Source of the DNA: Lycorma delicatula
Taxonomy: Eukaryota; Arthropoda; Insecta; Hemiptera; Fulgoridae
Length of the DNA: 64,000 bases
Assembly (NCBI RefSeq): GCF_047948215.1
Contig: NC_134455.1
Location: 299,512,647 to 299,576,646 of the forward strand
Direction of reading: 5' to 3'
The notes below the pieces were generated by a model. It was given only the letters and a program-made list of their open reading frames with translations, was not told where the DNA came from and did no database searches. Positions 1-10,806 of the stretch are shown piece after piece (the first letter of the stretch is position 1; each line of letters starts with the position of its first letter). The translations under genes and the position numbers were made by a program.

Positions 1-1060
1 GCAGTCTAGTCGTGACGTCATAGGCGCGTACTTTGGCTGGGCCTAGTATACGTCTGTACATTCTAGTATCCGACACCTGCCCAGCTATTGAACATACTAT
101 AGTCAATCATTGAACGACGTCTTCTAGTTATCGTGTGTATTTATGAATGTCTTGCTTGCGGAAGAAAGGATTCCTCACTTTCAGCCGGTTAAAAGTTGCA
201 AAATCCCTCAACACTTCACCATTTCTATTGCATATCTTTTCACCAAAAGTTTCAACAATCCCATCTATAGGTTGACTGCTCAAACGTGCATTGATATCAT
301 CCATCATATTCCGGCCTCATTTGGAAGCCGTAAGAGCTACAGTTAAATTATTTTTTGAATCTGCTCATATAATTCATTCGTTTCCAAGAATTTTTCCTTT
401 ACTGTGTTGAAGCTGTATAGTAATTACACGGTCAGAGATAAACGGATAATTCTTTAGTATGTTTTGCCATCTCCTGTTAATTATAAAAGCCACACCCTTG
501 CCTCGCTCCGTCTTCTTGACACTACTGTACAACAGTCAATAATAATTCTTAACATATGATGATTAAGAGATGATTTAAGCTATATTTTATATTCTGCAAT
601 TGCCGCAGTATCAATTTTTCTTTTACCAAGTGTTTTCGATAATTCCTGTTCTTTATAAGCTGTTCTTTTCACATTCCACGTACCAATTTGCAATGAATTC
701 AATTGCCAAGATATTTCTGTTTCATATTTCCAGTTGGTTTATCCGTAGTGCCGATCCTACAGGAGGCTATTATAAACGCAGCCAGTAATAGAACGTTCCC
801 TTGACTGAGTTACAAGCGCCATGCAAGATAAGTTTGTTGGTAGGGCAGCTACCTCACTCCTTTCAAACTTGCAGGTTTTCCTTCGGGATTGCCTCCCCTA
901 GGCTCTTCCGCCTTGTTGACATTTGTAATTTCTCCTCATCTGACCTTCTGACCATTGGCCATTTTTCATCTGTAATGAAAAATGGCCAATAACTGGGTGC
1001 TACCATCCGGTGCCAGATGGACCCAGGTTTTTACAAGATTGTTACTCCTCTCCCTCCACA
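1..1060 (-). pseudogene. RTE-like non-LTR retrotransposon relic, 5' region and endonuclease domain
   Basis: Read on the minus strand, this carries the N-terminal part of an APE-type endonuclease. A TWNV start motif lies at about 670-681, followed by an ELSKTL...KIDTAAIAE stretch and GKGVAFIINRRW near 486-502. Further along are a DINARL segment and a block reading NRNGEVLRDFATFNRL, then FFRKQDIH, running to the window edge. The same order and wording recurs in the relic at 45.7-48.4 kb, so both belong to one family. The reading frame is broken by several stops and shifts, so no protein can be made. The 5' part (about 720-1060) is a GC-richer leader resembling the leader of the other copy. The element continues beyond position 1, so the reverse transcriptase is outside the window. 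Family assignment (RTE-like) is inferred from the endonuclease style and is less certain than the LINE call. Confidence 0.75.
954..990. repeat. Perfect inverted repeat, 16-bp arms, 5-base loop
   Basis: The arm attggccatttttcat is followed by the loop ctgta and the exact reverse complement. It sits in the leader of the RTE-like relic. The geometry would form a strong hairpin or cruciform. It is not followed by a T-tract that would suggest a pol III terminator function. Confidence 0.85.
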
Positions 1061-1077
1061 TTTCCTCATGTCTTGAC

Positions 1078-1128
1078 AAATGAGAATAATTATTATTCTC
1101 ATTTATTATTACCCTTAGGTAATAATAA
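1078..1128. repeat. Two adjacent short palindromes
   Basis: Positions 1078-1104 form a 27-base palindrome with 13-base arms around a single central base. Positions 1103-1113 and 1118-1128 pair as 11-base arms around a 4-base loop. A third, weaker palindrome (agtcgctagcgact) lies at 1323-1336. They are AT-rich except for the last. Confidence 0.75.
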
Positions 1129-1139
1129 TTGCTCTCTTT

Positions 1140-2510
1140 GTTTTATGAATAAAAATAAGAGTAGAATAAAAATAATAATATATTTATCTAGAGAGTGCCA
1201 GAACGAGAAATAAGTGGGAAATATACTCACCTAATTTTTTTATTCTTAGTGTTAGTACTAAGAAAAGTTTTATGAAATCGTACAATAGTTTCTTCTAATA
1301 TAACTAATCTTTCTAATTAATCAGTCGCTAGCGACTTAATTAATAAATTTCCACTCGACGGAAGTGATTTTTCATGTTGTACGATTTTTTCGTTAATATG
1401 AATATACTATAAATTTCAAGAAATTTATAAATAAAAAAATATGAATGTATTGTGCAGTAATGTTGGCTAAAATAAAATATTTCAACATTTCTTAACCAAA
1501 CATTTTTTTAAGTCCTACTACAAAGAAAAATCCAAATAATTATTTGTTAATAACTTTCCGATTCAGAAAAATAAGTTTTTCATAAGAATTCTGATTTCTC
1601 TATTCAGTTGGAGAAGTGCATTCTAAGGTTAGGGAAAAAGTGCATTATTCTCCTATGTACTGTTTATTCCATTAAATACCGCTGTGATGCATATAAAGAA
1701 GCTGAGGTTCAAGAGATGTTATTTAAATTTGCTTTGTAACATATATAAAATCTAGATTATGACGATGTAATAGGTAAATAAAATCAAACCTTTGAATTAA
1801 ATAAATAGTTTTGAAAACTTTTAAACAGATAAAACCTATTTTCTTTGTTTACGTTACACAAAAATATTCTTTACGCAAAAAAAAACTGAGTCATATGATA
1901 AAGTAGTTATTTGTTTGATTATGCAAAACTATTTTTCTAAATACGTAAAAACTGGACACAATTATTAATAAGTAGATAAAGAAAATAAATGAATGCAATA
2001 AATACCCTTCCACTCTGCGACGTTGGTATGTAGATTAAACACCATTTTTTCTTTTAATTAGAGGCATTTTCTAACAAGAATTTCTTTGAAAATTGCAATT
2101 TAATTAGTTTTAATTTTTTCTTTATATTATCACTTAGTGACTTAGTTTTCTTTAGGTAATTAATTTAACATCTGGTTATTATTTTTAAAAACGGCATTTA
2201 ATTGCCTCCTATACAAGTTTTTTTTTTACAGTTTTATTTACAAACAGTTTCCCAAATAACGAAATTATAAGAAAATCATATAAAACAACAATGACATGAA
2301 AGAGAGATATCCAGTGATACCTCCCAAAGCAATGAAATAATTTTAAACAAGGCATATGTAATTAAAAGTACAACCAATAAATTATAACTAACAATACACA
2401 CAAAGTTGTAACAAAATACTCATAGATAAACGTGTAATTAAACATAGCGAAAAAGGTTAAATCGTTAAGATAACAGATAACTGTTAATAAAACAAATAAA
2501 ATAAAATATT
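1140..2510. other. AT-rich non-coding interval
   Basis: Very AT-rich DNA with many homopolymer runs. I see no open frame of note, no RNA gene and no recognisable repeat apart from the small palindrome at 1323-1336. Confidence 0.6.
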
Positions 2511-2514
2511 CATT

Positions 2515-5015
2515 GTACAACAGTATAAAAACCCAAAACATGCCATCTTTTCTGTCGTCTCACAGCCTCACTGTTACCCAACAGATTAACAGCCAGATGG
2601 TTTTCATGCATGTTATGCTTCAGTATATTCTTTAAGCTTATCCGGTGAATTTCTTCACGAAAGATGACATTCCTAGGTAATCGTCGATCTCCTTGTTCTT
2701 CACAAACCATGGCATCTCCGATATGTTCTTCACATTTTGTTCTGGGACCTGTGGATGATGTCGATATTGCTAACGCTTGCCGTACCCTAAACTTGTATCC
2801 TGTAGGCTCACATTTGTTTGTAAAAACGCCTTATTCAGCAACAGTTTTTTATTTAACAAAAACACGGATCTCCTTTCTCGTATCCAGTTCAACCACCTAA
2901 GCTTGATATCTAATTGCTTTGTCTTTTCTCTCAGTAATTATTCCATGAAAGCCGACGATCCAAATGAAGTTCTAGGTATCATACGTTATCCGAATATGAA
3001 ATATTATATCAAACTAGGCAAATTATTGGGCAGAGCCCCTTCCTCATCTCAAACATCACAGGACTTGACTTTGCAGTATTAACATGTACATTCCACTTAG
3101 GTAGCCACTCTCTGAGAAGGTCTAACATTCATTGTGGTTTCTATAACGCTACACTTGGATTAACTTCAACGGCCATAATCGCAGTGTCATCAGCAAAGGA
3201 TGCAAGAGTGATGTTTTCCGTGGTATGAAGATCAGTAGTGTAGATTAAATACAAAACCGGCCCCAAGACTGAAACCTACGGAACCCCCTATTTGATACCA
3301 AAAAAGCATGGAAACTCTTGACCATATGTAACCTGTAAGAACCGTTCATCAAGGTAGTTGCGTAATACTAAATAATATGGTTGAGGCAGGGTCATTTTAA
3401 GTTTGTCCAGTAGACCAGACAACCATACCTTTATCGAAAGTCTGTTGGATGTCCAATAAAACAGCCAAGCAGTATTCCTTCCTTTCTAAATAGCCGTTGA
3501 TGACATCAAAAATTCTATGAATTATTTCAATGCTGGAGTGGTCACTTCGGAAACCAACTGAAGTTCTGGAATAATGGATCCTTTCTACTAAAATAAGTCT
3601 AATTCCTTCAAGGAAGAGCCTCTCAAAGACCTCATGGAGATTCGGAAAAAGACTGAGAGGTTTATATGAAGATACATCTTCTACAGGTTTTCCCGGTTTT
3701 GGTACCTTCGTTATTTGTGACTCCATTCTGACAGGAAATGCGTCGTCCGAAGGATGTCAGTGAAGAGACCTGTTATGTACTTGATGACTCTAAATGGTAA
3801 CATAATCAGCATTTTACGAGTTACCAAGTCAAACCCAGAAGCTTTGTTTATGTTTTCTACTTTCCCGGTCACGTCTGCACATGTAAAAGGCCATAAAGAT
3901 AGACATAGAGGAATGGCTCTCGAAGAAGTCATAAATTTTTCCATCATCTGTTCCCCCCATCTCATTCGGATGTTAGTCATTAGATGTTAGTTCATCAAAA
4001 ATTTCTTCCTTCTAACTGTCATGAAAACTGTCGTGAAAATGAGAGTAGAGACTAACAAAGTCTACATGTGATATTCAGCAACAAATGGTCATCTCAACTC
4101 GAAGGGAAAAAACTTTCTACGTAGTGTTTGAACCTCTCGTCCTTGATAGTTTTTATCATCTTTTTTAACTTACGAGGACACCTGTTGATAGCTGCTCTAT
4201 TTTCAGGCCTGCTGTATATCTGCTATCTTCTCCGAAATCTTTTAGTTAAAATAAAATTCAATACTTCTCTTCAAGATTTTGTGTCCTATCGAAACATATG
4301 CTTCTCCTCAGGAGTTCTACGTCGAGCTCGCCTCCTGCATTATCTATGTCATTTGGGCGTTTCAAAGGAACTGCACTCAACATTATTATAAAAAAGGGAA
4401 ACTCCCGAGATGACATAAAAATTTAATAAATCAGGTACCCTCGTCACATCTATAGGTCAGTGTATACACTGACCTACAGATGTGACGAAAAATAACTGTA
4501 GCTGAATAAAATAACTTGATTGCAGCCTAGGCTGCAATCCAGTTATTTTAACCTGCAGCCGCAGGTTGTCAATACTATATATCCTTCAAGGCCCTCCCTC
4601 GAGCGATTATTAGCCGAGATCTCCAGAGTACATGCTTCCCATTCCAATCGCCCTTCACAATAAAACGGGAGTCCAGAGTGCCGAAGAATTTCGTAAACAA
4701 TCTGTGATCGCAAGATGAGAAGGACAATAAACTGCAAATATTTCGATAGGTCTAAGCCAGTCCAATATTTCAATCGAGATCGCTTGAATATGTTCTGTTC
4801 TAAAGCCTGGAAGTAGGTGATTTCTTAAATCAAATCGCAGTATTTACATGTGCTCTATCATCCAGATGATTAGTATACCATGTAGCCTCTAACAAAAAAA
4901 TAGTCACGGTCAGTGAAATGCGTTTCAGAAAGAAGTATGATGTCTAAGAGTTCCGTAACTACCATCGCCTACAATTCCTCCCATCGACTCACTAACCATT
5001 GACGTTTCAGGTCAT
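2515..5015 (-). pseudogene. Jockey-clade LINE ORF2 relic (endonuclease plus reverse transcriptase)
   Basis: On the minus strand the domains occur in the order expected for a Jockey ORF2. The endonuclease begins near 5015 with a NVNG remnant, then LLSETHFTDRDYF at about 4890-4960. A linker follows to about 4000. Then comes the pre-RT segment (KASGFDLVTRKML, about 3711-3980). The RT N-terminal half (3397-3726) shows KPGKPVEDVSSYKP, VGFRSDHSSIEIIHR and the palm-A remnant CLAVLLDIQQTFDK. The catalytic FADD motif is preserved at 3186-3197. The C-terminal thumb ends near 2520 with NSEAVRRQKRWHVL. These match the layout of insect Jockey polymerases, about 800-900 residues when intact. Multiple frameshifts and stops break it into pieces of 60-110 codons, and palindromes interrupt the endonuclease at 4441-4567. 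It is dead and 5'-truncated, or its ORF1 is too decayed to recognise. Confidence 0.88.
4441..4567. repeat. Cluster of three near-perfect palindromes
   Basis: Positions 4441-4488 form a 48-base palindrome with no loop and one mismatch in 24-base arms. Positions 4507-4550 form a 44-base palindrome with no loop and one mismatch in 22-base arms, centred on gcctaggc. Positions 4550-4556 and 4561-4567 pair as 7-base arms (aacctgc / gcaggtt) around 4 bases. All three lie inside the decayed Jockey endonuclease and do not fit its coding sequence, so they look like secondary changes or an inserted piece. Confidence 0.9.
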
Positions 5016-6340
5016 ACAGACCTCACCATTAAAAATTTTGCTAATAACTTTCGACAGTAGGGTTACCAGACTACCAGTTTTTTGTACCATTTTACATTGT
5101 ACTATTTTATCCTTGCCACCAGAATTACCACTGTCGTTGTCTGCCACTGTGGCGTAAGGAGAACATCAGAAGAACGACTTTTCAAGTCCACCGGTGATCT
5201 CCGATCCAAAGAGGGAAAGATACTTTTACTGATATCAAATGGTCTCCATTGCAATCCTCTAATAGGAGACATTTTCCTTACATAAGGTGCTGTATATGGA
5301 TGGACAATCATTTCTTTCTACTTTGGTTAAATTTATTTAACCAACTCATTATTATCATTATTTTTTCTACTCTATGTTCTTATTTACTTGAATATTCTTT
5401 TTCAGTCCAGCTTATATAGTTCTTCCAATAAAAAATCTATTTACCCAAAAATGTTTAACAACATTTTGTTACACTGTCCTGCTAAATAAATAAGTGGTAC
5501 GTATTCCTTACACGATTATTATATTTTTAACTATAATTTACTTTTAATTTCGTTAGTTTTTTTAATTATTCTTTAAAAAATACTACATTTTGAACAACAT
5601 CGATCAAAATCAGTATTTAACTTTTTTTTTCTTAACGGAATGAATTTTTGGAAAATAATACTTTTTTTTATTACAATAATGTTTTATGTTTACATACGAA
5701 TTTTACAATTTTTCTGTTAAATATAACTGAGAAATAATAAGAAAGGATAATCTTGATTTAATAATATTCAAAATTCATTATACTATCCATTACCTATTTT
5801 TACCTGTCTATAAGATATTTTTTCATCACTGTAAACATATTCAGTAATTTCTAAAGTGTTCTAAATTTTTATATGCTGTAATATAACATTCTAAATGAAT
5901 TATACAATTTTTTTTACGTTCCTGTAATATACAAAACAACTTTTCTTTACAAAACTAGTACATTTACAATCGGCTCCTTAAATGGAACCATAAGTAAATC
6001 GTTTAATAATAAGCACACGATACGGGATTCTAAAGACACATCCATAATAAGTCAATCTAAAACAAAAGTTATCAATAAACAATGGTCTTACAATTCATAA
6101 GCAAAAGAATGTAACAGCCTTCACTTAATAGTCCATAAAAACAAATAATAATCAATAAACAAATAAATAGTCAATAAAAGCAAACAAGTATTCAAGCGAT
6201 AACTAATCGATAGGCACATAATAACAACGTAGAGATTGACAAGAACAAAACAACTTGTACATATAAAAAAAAGATAAAGAAGTAAAAAAAAAACTTCGCT
6301 AGATTTGGCGATATTAACTGCAAACTGTAATTTAGTAGAC
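5016..6340. other. Interval between two Jockey relics
   Basis: Positions 5080-5310 are GC-richer and could be the decayed ORF1 end of the first Jockey element, but I see no zinc-knuckle motif to support that. From 5320 to 6340 the DNA is AT-rich and I see nothing recognisable. Confidence 0.4.
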
Positions 6341-6349
6341 CCTAAGTAA

Positions 6350-8935
6350 AGCACATAGAGACGTTTCAAATTTCTGACGATCCTGCTGTTATCAATCAGA
6401 TTGATCGCTAACTGGTTGATGGAATTTTGTAGATGTTGCTAGTATTTAACACTACACTGTCTCACAACCTCATGGACCGTTGGAAGCTCCAGATGTTCGT
6501 GAAGCTCATCATTACGTGTGAACCATGGAGCCTCTGCGATTGTCCTTGTTACCAAAACAAAACAAAAATATCTATGTTACTACCTGTTGTCCCTGTTGTC
6601 CCGCACAACTCCACACCATAAGCCCAGACAGTCATAAGCTTTGTAAAACAGAATTGTATTAGATAACGTGAGGTGTGAGTTTCTACGCAATAGCCAATGC
6701 AGTTTCCCTGTACTTCACCTTCAGTTTTTTGTTTTTACCCTCACGTAATACTTCCGGATCAAACGCCGATCAAAGTACAATTGTAGGTACTTCAACTCGC
6801 TGTTTGTGGATCATGACACCGTCAATGTTTACATTGAATAATCACCGCTTCTCATGGCGAACGTAACGTGCTTCTATTTATTCTGATTAACTTTAATTTT
6901 CCATTTTTTCTGTCGTGCATAGATAAGTTCCAATACTGTTATCAGTGAATAATAAAGGTTAAAATAATAGTGAGTAATAAAGGTAAATAATAAGGTTATC
7001 AGTGAATATTAAATATATCACAGGACCCAGTACAGAATTCTGAGGAACATCCGATCTAATGCCGAAGAATCATGATAATTCATCATTACAGCTTCATGAG
7101 AGAAATAAGATAATTTCATAAGACAAGATAGGGTTGGAGAAGTTTTCATTTTAATTTATAAAGCAAACCAGGCAACCATACCTCGACAAAGGCCTGTTGG
7201 ATATCAAAGAATACCGCCGAGCAAAATGTTTTCCTCCAGAGATTCACTGATGACCTTGACGACTGTATGGGATTGTTCGATGGTAAAGTAGGAGTACTTG
7301 AATCCAAATCTGTGATCCGGAATTACTTTCTCACGCCCCAAAACCGGCCTAAGCCTGAAAAACAGCAGTTTTCAAATAATTTAGATACCGATAAGAAGCT
7401 AATTATTGGTCTGGCAGAAGAAATCTCGTGTGCAGGCTTCAAGATCATTAGCACCTAAGATATCTTCCATTCACTGGGAAGTAAGACGTCTACAGGTCAG
7501 CGTTAAAGAAATCATTAATTTAAGTTAAACCTTTAACGGGTAGCTTGACAAGCGTTTACACAGTAAATGCAAAATTAAAATTCGGGCCTATCTTCAGTTA
7601 CCTTTTGTGGTTGATTAATTGCAGTAACTCCCTAGTGAACATCCGTTTAATGGCAAGCTGATTCGTATTGGACTCTCTAATAAGTCTTTAATATCCTCGT
7701 GACGAAAATCCTCTTTATAGCATGGTTGAAATGTTTTGCCTAAATGTGAAGCAAATAGAATAGCTTTCGCATTGTCATTCCTCACCCTTAATCCAGTCTT
7801 CATTGTGGATCGTCGTAGCTCCTTTTTGGTCGTTGATAAGGGTGGATGTCCTTATTAAAAATCACAAAGGACCACAAAGAACCACAAAAGACAATAAAGA
7901 ATCTTTCCAATATAATTCTTGAATGACTCACCTCTGATCTCAACAATTTCCTCAGCTTCCGTGCCGCTCTGTTAAGTAGTGTTTTCTCTTTGGGTCTCCT
8001 GCACCATTGCCAATTTGTCTGAGACGGCATTTTGAGTCAGTTATATCTATCATCTATCTCGAAAAAGTATTTTCTCTGGGGTAGACCGACGTTAAAATGT
8101 TGCGTAAGCAATATCCTGAACGAAAGACCCTATGGCCGGTAAGGAATTGCGTCAACCCGAATCTCAGTTCGCCAGATGTCCTCCCGGCCACGGCTTAATG
8201 TGTGTGATCAAACGTTGCGTCCACCTCCCTTCCGTGGACGCATCTTATCTAGCTTGTAAATCCCAATAGACAGTTGCGCTGGCATCATCTTTAGACACAC
8301 CCTGATAAATTTGTGCATGAGCTGCCGCCTCCAGCTGTTGAAGTGGCGGCATCCCAGTCACCACCAGCACCGCCTCAGTCGAGACCACCTGTGCCGACAC
8401 CACCTTTAGAGCTAAATGGCACTGTATTCTCTCCAAAAGTCTTATGTTACGCCCTACCCCCATGGCTCTCTTCCACACTGAGGCGCCATTGAGATCTTCT
8501 GTTGGTTGTCAACTACAAAGCCCACAATAGGTCTTTTGCGTTCCGTTCCCAGCGATAATCCTGGAACTTTATGTCGGAAGTATTCGGAGAACAACTTGTT
8601 AAGTTATAGTACGGCTTGGAGGACAGTACTTCGCGGACAGTTTTATAGGCCCAACCAGTCCGTAAGTTCAACCGTCTTTGCCTGAATCTGGTAAGTTCAG
8701 AAACCCGGAAGTTGTTGATACCGTAGAGAACACCTAACCAATACCGCAGTTCCCCAAAGTGCTTTTCCATTTAGGTGATTTGTCATATATACCAAGAAAT
8801 TCTGAATTTTAAGGTAATTCCGGTCTGTAAAGTGCATCAATGATGCTAGTTTCACGTCCAGGAAATTGGTAATTGCCATAATCTCTAGTTCTTCCCGCCT
8901 AGAAAGTAGGCTGTTAATAATTAAATGTTCCATTT
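6350..8935 (-). pseudogene. Second Jockey-clade LINE ORF2 relic, internally interrupted
   Basis: The minus strand carries the endonuclease start (SLLSRREELEIM, about 8890-8930), HFTDRNYLKI, WGTAVLVRCSLRYQQLPGF (8697-8760) and, in a shifted frame, VGPIKLSAKYCPP (about 8590-8650) and a SRIIAG remnant near 8550. After an R1 fragment at 8060-8490, the linker resumes at 7800-8030 (RRPKEKTLLNRAARKLRKLL). Then come FASHLGKTFQPC (7615-7803) and the palm-A segment CSAVFFDIQQAF (about 7190-7232). The C-terminal coding tail lies near 6350-6540 (APWFTRND, NLIDNSRIVRNLKRL). The FADD catalytic motif is not found where expected (about 6900-7050); an AT-rich stretch with small direct repeats occupies that place, so the active site appears deleted. 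Same family and strand as the relic at 2.5-5.0 kb but an independent copy. Confidence 0.85.
8060..8490 (-). pseudogene. R1-clade LINE fragment (RT C-terminal part) inside the Jockey relic
   Basis: On the minus strand, 8245-8478 reads LLERIQCHLALKVVSAQ, then VSTEAVLVVTGMPPLQQLE, the thumb-like region that follows the reverse transcriptase in R1-clade elements. Further downstream (8100-8240) are GRWTQRLITHIKPW and VRQFLTGHRVFRSGY, matching the RNase-H-like or zinc-finger approach region of that clade. It shares the VST(E/D)AVLV..G..PLQQL pattern with the better preserved copy at 56.8-57.0 kb. It replaces the end of the Jockey endonuclease and has no 3' UTR or poly(A) here, so it is a fragment, either nested by insertion or joined by deletion. 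Confidence 0.72.
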
Positions 8936-8989
8936 ACGATCTGGAGAAACTTTGTCTTGAACAGATTTTCGAGAGTCCCTAAGTAAACA

Positions 8990-10236
8990 AGCTTATTTAT
9001 TACACTTCTAATCTTCTGACCTAGCGTGTGTGACCTACCTGCATTATTCTCACCCCTATGACCAGCCGATGCAACATATGTTCGAAGGAAAGACTCAAGC
9101 TTCGCGCCGACGTTCCCATGTACATGTTACAACGTAGAAAAATGTTTATTAAACGTGAGCCCAGTTGCTCTTCGGCTAGCGGATTCGACTCTTGGGGTAA
9201 GCTGTTAGTTACCGCAAGTTATTCCCCTTTTGCCTTTATTTCCTCTCTAATATTTCTTGGTCCACTTTGCAACCCCGATAGTTTTGTGGATGGATTGATT
9301 GGCATAAAGCACAGGTTCCAGAAGTGCTCCTGTCCTTTCTGGAACAATCGGCAGTTTGGTAGCTCCACACGTTAGTTAGTGGAATTGCATCAAGCAATTA
9401 TATTTGGTGTGCCCGTACTATTGGCACCTCAAGCACTACACAAGGCCTGTTGGTTTCCACGGTGGTTTGAACAAAACGCTGAAATTCGCTATGTATTTTA
9501 ACTGGAATATAGTTTTATTGTTCTGCAGCTCTAGGTTCATTAAAATTATTGATATTGGCTCTTTGGTTATTCTGTGGCATGCATTTACTATTCCCTCCCC
9601 CTATGCCCTTGGCCTTCGATTTCCTTCTTGATCATCTTCAGTAGAAGCGAGTGGTGCAGGTTCCTAATCACAACACGAAATGCTCGTTAATCATTTCTAG
9701 TGAAGATATGACCTATTAATTCATGTTCATGAACTAGTTGTATGATCTTCTTGCACGCATCAATATTTTTTTAGAATTTAAGTTGTTTTCCTTTTACTAG
9801 TTATATATTCTAACTAGACTCGCGACCGTTTCTATCAGTTCATATAACCACATCATTTGTCACGTAAAGTACGATAGAAGGGGGGAGCGCTTGCAGGTTC
9901 TTCTTGGTTCGTAATACTCGTTTTCTCTAATGGAAGGCTACAAAATCTATTTGATATCGGTAGTCCTCTAACGGTCAATATGCTTTTCAGTTTGTTTACT
10001 CGGCATATGTATGGTTCTCCAAGGACTGGAGGTAGGCTGGGATTTCATAACCACACTGTCGTTATCGCTTGAATTCCCGAATAAATTATTCGCTGATATC
10101 TCTGATGACATAATTTTCTGCGAGCTACCCTCCTTGGGTCCCTAATCGAAGACGTTAATGAACCACACTTTCGTGATGATACCAGATAACCTCTTCAACA
10201 AACATCTCATCGTCAACTATATCAGCTAGTACAGAA
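8990..10236 (-). pseudogene. Jockey ORF1 (gag-like) relic with zinc knuckles
   Basis: Upstream of the second Jockey ORF2 on the same strand. A degenerate knuckle lies near 9400-9450 (CLRCQ, stop, YGHTKYNC). A better one lies near 9255-9330, reading TCALCQSIHPQNYRGCKV, the C-x2-C...H...C pattern of Jockey Gag proteins. A possible N-terminus starts near 10236 with MDSVLADIVDDEMFVEEV. The region between is GC-richer than the surroundings but full of stops. In intact elements ORF1 binds RNA and forms the ribonucleoprotein; this copy cannot. The plus-strand open frame at 9058-9375 is a shadow of it. Confidence 0.68.
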
Positions 10237-10660
10237 TCCATCCTAATCTAAAGGTTAGTTAGACCGAAGCCAGAATATAATTAAAATACTTTAAATATAC
10301 CTTCCAAATAGCTGTTAGGTACCTCTTAAGAAAACATGAATATTACTCATAATAATCCCTCACAAAGTAACCACACACAATTCTATTTTAAAAGTCTCCA
10401 AAAATAAACACAACTTTTTCTCTCAATTCTGTCAACACACTATTAACAATTAAAAAATTATTTTTAGTTCCTCACGTATTGAAACAATAGCTTGTATGAA
10501 AAAAAAATTATTACTAAGTTTTTAAACAAATTTCCGAAGGTTAAAATGTAATCAAAAGAACATCGGCAGTTTTTTAATAAAATAAAAAGAAGATTACGAA
10601 TAATTTGTTTATTGGTAAATTCAAAATGATAGTTTAATATTATGTAGTAGTGTGAGTCTA

Positions 10661-10806
10661 GTTTTTTTTTTTTTAATCTCCGGATCCACCGTTAAACATT
10701 CTTCAGAGGAGGAGATGAATGATTTGTAGCGTGTGTGAAAATGTCATGCTTGACCGGGATTCGAACCCGGACGAGACGCTACTACTCGCGCTACGGAGGC
10801 CGGCAG
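10661..10806 (-). mobile_element. tRNA-derived SINE, family B, near-complete
   Basis: Read on the minus strand: an A-box-like tagcgcgagtag, a B box ggttcgaatcc at about 10757-10767, then a body containing cacacgctacaaatcattca, a tail cctctgaagaat...acggtgg...cggag, and a 13-base poly(A) (seen as T at 10662-10674). No cloverleaf anticodon arm can be drawn, so this is a SINE and not a tRNA gene. Related copies are at 13083-13170 and 16050-16120. Confidence 0.75.

Noticed and set aside
9058..9375. Plus-strand 105-codon frame
   Set aside because: It is the shadow of the minus-strand Jockey gag-like zinc-knuckle region.
10740..10800. A tRNA gene suggested by ggttcgaatcc
   Set aside because: No cloverleaf or anticodon arm; A and B boxes are followed by a SINE body, tail and poly(A), and related copies exist nearby.
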